From NCBI RefSeq assembly GCF_001522545.3, contig NC_031770.1, forward strand, positions 2,448,055 to 2,512,054: 64,000 nt of DNA, in the 5' to 3' direction. The DNA comes from Parus major. Its lineage: Eukaryota > Chordata > Aves > Passeriformes > Paridae. This document shows positions 60,123 to 64,000 of the stretch, piece after piece. The translations under genes were made by a program, and so were the position numbers. The notes under the pieces were generated by a model. The model was not told where the DNA came from and ran no database searches. It saw only the letters and a list, made by a program, of their open reading frames with translations. Positions within the stretch are counted from its first letter, which is position 1. The number at the start of each line of letters is the position of its first letter.

Positions 60123-60443
60123 CGAAGCGGCTGCCACGGTGGCAGCTGGGAGTTTGACAGTGTTATGAAGAATCGCAACTGTTGAGCAGTGGATTGTTAC
60201 ACTGCCGATGACAGCGTTGCAAATTAATTCTGAAATTAACTGAGGGGACGTGGAGAGGTCCCACCGTTCCTCGGGAAGGGAGAGGGCAGTGGGAATGAGT
60301 GGAAATGAGCGGAGAAGCAGAGGGAGAGGCGCGCCCACGTCCTGCCTGGCAGCTGGATGCCAGCGTGGAAAACGCAGATGCATGGCAGCCACGCTCACCT
60401 CGGGAACGCCGAGCCTTGCAGGAGATGACAAATCCGGGCTGCG
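60123..60443. promoter_or_regulatory. Small CpG-island-like segment
   Basis: By hand I count 21 CpGs in about 320 bp, including 'gggcgaagcggctg', 'gaggcgcgcccacg', 'ctcgggaacgccgag' and 'atccgggctgcgggg'. GC content is clearly above the flanks, which fall back to AT-rich sequence at about 60480. Such segments mark promoters or orphan CpG islands in birds. No convincing first exon or gene body follows on either strand. An orphan island, an enhancer or an unannotated lncRNA start are all possible. Confidence 0.45.
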
Positions 60444-62108
60444 GGGTGGGGGCAGGGATGTTTGGGGTTCTCTATTGCTCTGCTAAATGATTTATTGCAC
60501 CTCCTGGATCTCCAAGATGAGAAATTAGTAGGCTGATATTTCACTTCTATTCTTAAAATAAGCTGTTATTTTGCAAAATGAAATAATTTCTCATATAGCA
60601 GCCTTCTCCTAGCCTTTGTCAGATGTTATTCAGCCCAGAGTACTTCCAAATACTCAATATTATTTCACCTACGTGTGCGGAATGCCGTCTGCTTCCAACC
60701 TGAGGTATCATTCACTGGTTTGTAGTAGCCATTAACATATGCTTTTCCCATGGTTTGTGTACTTATTCTAAGCATGTGCCTTTTACAATGCAGAACACAA
60801 GAGACTTGTTTTGTAAGATTAATGAAGGTCACCAAAATTCTCAAAAGTATTCTGATAATTAAGGCTTTGTTTATCAAAAACAAGTTATATTAAGAGCAAA
60901 AAGATTCATGGTAATTATTCATAATCTTAACAATTCAAGTGTAGCCACCTCATTTGTGCATTTAATTCTTCTTGTTAATGTTTTGCATAAATCTGCATAA
61001 TTACTTGAGTTGCCTGTTGTAATTTTGACAGCTACTCAGTTCATGTGCACTAAAGTATATCAAAAGCTTGATGTGCTGAATATTTATAATTTTACGTATG
61101 TTCTTGGGATAATATTTTTTCAACAATATTTTTAGTTTTTGTAAAATTGACATGGAATACTTGGAAAGATTGCCAAACACAGATCTCCATATCAGCACAT
61201 GATGGAACTAGAGCAACACTTAAAGGTATAGCACCGAGGTTTGGAGGTATTTTACAGAAAATCCAAATGAATTTTGCACATGAACCGTTCTGATCATTTT
61301 CCAGTGGGTGTGTTATACTCCATTAACGTAAAGACTTTTTTTTTTTTTTTTTTAAATAAAGTTTTTCAGTGTGTTCTCCGCCTTTGCAAGTCCCACTGGA
61401 TTTTATTCCTGGTCCCATACAAAAGAATACCAGGGAAAAGTGTGGAGCAGCATTAGCATGGGCAGCTCGCCCCGTTGGCAGCTCTGCGGTGCTGCCGGGC
61501 TCCCGGGGGGCTCTCAGAGCTCCCTGCCCTCCATTCAACAAAACAAAACAACCCCAACAACAACCCAGTCGGACTTTTGGCTTCCCAAACGCTCCTGCAC
61601 ATGGACATTTTGTGGGTGATGGACTGAGAGTGCTGTTTGTGGGATACACAAAAAGAAGAATAGCGTAGCTCAGTAGGATTGTGGCACCCTTCACCCACCG
61701 TTTTGGGGAGGGATTTATTGAGAGGAAAGGCAGCAATGACCTCTCCTGCACACGGAATAAATACCCTGTTCCATAAGGACAGCAAATACTGAGGGTATTT
61801 ATAAATATCTTTGTGCTGGTGAATTACAAAGGCAGTTGCTAACTAATTACAGCAGGAAGTTTTCAGTGCATCTGATGAGTGTCTGGCACAGCGCGGTGTG
61901 AATCTTCAGTCGGCTCAAATCACACACATTATTCAGGCTTTTTACAAATGTTGACAAAATGCTGGTTTGAAAATTCTTGTTCAGATCCCTCAAAAATACT
62001 GTCTCAAGACAGTTTTTGGAAAGACTGTGACTATTATTTTTGAAAGCCTGTGTTCTGCACTGTGAAGTTACGAAGTTTTGCACTTAGGAATAATCTTCCG
62101 GTGTGCAA
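60444..62108. other. Noncoding unique sequence
   Basis: No gene is recognised. There is a T18 run at 61336-61353 followed by 'aaataaa', and a smaller GC-rich patch (61465-61510) with five CpGs. A short imperfect stem (actgtc/gacagt, loop tcaa) lies at about 61998-62013. Overlapping frames at 61323-61785 arise from the GC patch and poly-T flank. Confidence 0.6.
61336..61353. repeat. Poly-T run (T18)
   Basis: An uninterrupted run of 18 T followed by 'aaataaa'. It could be the reverse-complement tail of a retrocopy, but no recognisable retrocopy lies on the appropriate side. Confidence 0.95.
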
Positions 62109-62158
62109 AGCTGGTGTAGAGCTCTGGTGTAAAGCTCTGGTGTAAAGCTCTGGTGTAA
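62109..62158. repeat. 13-bp tandem repeat, three perfect units plus one degenerate
   Basis: The unit agctctggtgtaa occurs three times without change (62120-62132, 62133-62145, 62146-62158). It is preceded by a shortened unit (agctggtgtag, 62109-62119). This is a young tandem expansion of a local word. Confidence 0.96.
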
Positions 62159-64000
62159 AAGTATGTGCTCACTATTTGGGCATGTTTTGACCTTACTAAA
62201 ACAATGTTGTGCCTCATAAAAAATACACCCTGCATATGTTTATTAGCTCTTTCATACAAAAAATCATGTTTTTATATGGAAACCAGCTTGCTTTAAGACA
62301 GACAAAAGGAGGGGAATCCTACTTTAGCCATCAGAGCATTGTTTCCTAGGAAAGAGATTTGATATGAATGAAATGCTGTTGTCCAACAGGAGAAGAAAAT
62401 GAATGTATTCAAATCTTATCAAAAAGCAGAAAGAAAATCCTTTGGGTGCCGATGTTCCAGCCCTGCAGATTCCTCTGCTGTCACACAGAGTTGGTGCTGT
62501 AATTTTGAACACTTAAGGCACCAGAAATATGGGTGAAAAATCCTTCAGTCATAGATCCACTTCAGGGGGGTAACACCATGGGAGGAGGGAGAAAGATTTA
62601 AACTGTTTCTGTTATGCTCAAAATATATTTGGGGTTGATTTAAGAGTAAAAGGAGGAAAAGTGCAGTTGTCATGCCCTGCTATTTTTCACTTTAATGAGC
62701 ACTCAAATGTAAGTGAAAAATTAAAAGGTTGTTATATTTAGAAATAGCTGGAGCCATACACTCAATGTATGTTGCACACAGTGGGGAATGAGCATAAAAA
62801 ATGAGGGGGAAAAACCCATCTACTTTGCAGCTATATTCATTAATTAAAAGAAGATTGTTAAACTAAATTTGGAAAGAAAAAAAAAAAAAAAGAAAAAAAC
62901 TTCTTTAATTGTGTTTACCCAAAAGCCTTTTCTTCCTAATTTAAATAGCATAAACATCTGGACTAAAGCAATATTAGAATCATGGCAGTAGTCAAGCAAA
63001 TCTTGTGGAAAATAATGAAATTAGATCCCTGGTGTTGTGACAGAGTAAGGGCAGGATACATCAGTTCGATGTTAATAAAATTTCCATGAATGACTGAATA
63101 CAATTAAGAAATTGTCAGTTGCGGCAATGAACTTTTGTAGCTCATAGATGTTTGCATCATTTGATTATGCTGGCAATTTAAAATTGTTTGTTAGTGTCTG
63201 TGTTGGGATATTAATTATGACCTTTATTACAGCCCACAATTAAACCAGTCATATAGCAACAAGCAGCCTGTGTTGTGGTACTAAAGGATCTGAACTGCTC
63301 AGAACAGGGTCTTGGTGTGTTCAGACCATTCACTGATCATCCAAATTGGAAATTATTTGAAATGATCCAGTACTTTAAAAAACAATTCAGCTGGGTTGAG
63401 TAATCCCTTTAATAAAGAAATTTTGGCTTAATAGCATTTTAACAGTTTTAATTGCTAACAACATCTGTAAAACTGTTTTAAAGAAGGGAGAGAGAAAGCA
63501 TTTTTAACTGTGACTCCAAGACAAGCTTTCTCCTGCTTCAGCAAGAGAAACCAATTATTCATTGGTTAATTAGCTGTAAACAACTTTTTAAAGACACATC
63601 CATTATATATGTAATTATTTGAAAAAAAGCTTTAATATTATTTGTGCTAATGCATAATTATTAGTGCGTGCTAAAAGGATTAGCAGCATTTAGATGACCA
63701 GTATTGTTGGGAAATATCAGAGTGGGGAGAGATTAGCATCAGGCCGGAATGTGCAGGGATGGATCCAGCGTGTGCCTGCACCCCTTCAGCAGTGACAACG
63801 GGCAAACCACACACACAGAAACAAAGCCTTGAGAGCTGAAACCTCACACTTTTTCCTCTTTAATATTTCTCTGATACGTGCAGGAAATATATCCCCACCA
63901 AAGGATTTCTGTACCCAGCGGAATATGGAATTCCTGTGATTTTATTTTTTAAATTTTTTTTCTTTAGACTCCCATGGCATTTTAGTATTTTTTTTTATTA
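62159..64000. other. Noncoding AT-rich sequence, right edge
   Basis: No gene is recognised. A15 plus A7 runs, separated by one G, lie at 62877-62899. The stretch 63080-63260 and the island at 63550-63700 look like conserved AT-rich noncoding DNA. The window ends in T-rich sequence. Confidence 0.65.
63550..63700. promoter_or_regulatory. Possible homeodomain/POU-type enhancer island
   Basis: The stretch contains CCAAT and ATTGG boxes in inverted arrangement ('ccaattattcattgg'), a 'ggttaattagctg' homeodomain-type site and an octamer-like 'atgcataatta' (63650-63660), then 'ggattagcagc'. It is repeat-free. These motif types are common in developmental enhancers. Short AT-rich motifs also occur often by chance in such DNA. 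Confidence 0.25.

Noticed and set aside
61991..62018. Small stem-loop (actgtc/gacagt with A/T extension)
   Set aside because: The core is only six pairs with a bulge, common by chance in AT-rich DNA.
1..64000. Bacterial-type features (operons, insertion sequences, CRISPR, phage genes)
   Set aside because: CR1 retroelements, CpG depletion and the absence of dense coding sequence show vertebrate DNA. No array or operon structure exists.
1..64000. Endogenous retrovirus
   Set aside because: I found no paired long terminal repeats, primer-binding site or gag/pol/env-like frame. The retroelement pieces seen are CR1 3' fragments.

Overview
The window looks like vertebrate, and specifically bird, nuclear DNA. 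The diagnostic evidence is a small set of 5'-truncated CR1 LINE copies, at about 3179, 27260, 38386, 38632, 43284 and 45562. They carry the bird-type 3' end: a run resembling 'aaggtcccttccaacc', then 'aaccattc', then a short ATTCTATG-type tail. The rest is AT-rich, CpG-poor unique sequence with mononucleotide runs and one (GT)n microsatellite. There are no bacterial-style operons, ribosome-binding sites, insertion sequences or CRISPR arrays. I cannot name the species. A bird is well supported; a songbird is only a guess.

I recognise no protein-coding gene, tRNA, rRNA or known microRNA. The longest ATG-initiated frames (147-166 codons) are about what chance gives over 128 kb of two-strand sequence. 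They encode nothing I recognise and are not framed by convincing splice sites. The best reading is an intergenic gene desert or a very large intron. One short stretch on the minus strand (42220-42380) is flagged as a weak candidate exon.

Layout. 1-11,280 is quiet unique sequence with one CR1 and two fragments of an old amniote repeat. 11,284-11,440 holds a long imperfect hairpin followed by a diverged second copy. 11,440-22,080 is unique sequence with conserved-enhancer-like islands, another old repeat (17.5 kb) and the (GT)n tract (20.9 kb). 22,563-22,660 is an abrupt CpG cluster. 27-46 kb carries most of the CR1 copies, including a head-to-head pair at 38.4-38.75 kb, and a perfect 41-bp palindrome at 41,350. 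46-64 kb is unique, with a small CpG-island-like segment at 60.1-60.45 kb, a 13-bp tandem triplet at 62.1 kb and a homeodomain/POU-site-like AT-rich island near the right edge.

If the region has a job it is probably regulatory (distal enhancers, perhaps unannotated lncRNA starts), but nothing here proves that. I found no clear previously undescribed system. The most checkable oddities are the two hairpins, the CpG clusters and the candidate exon.
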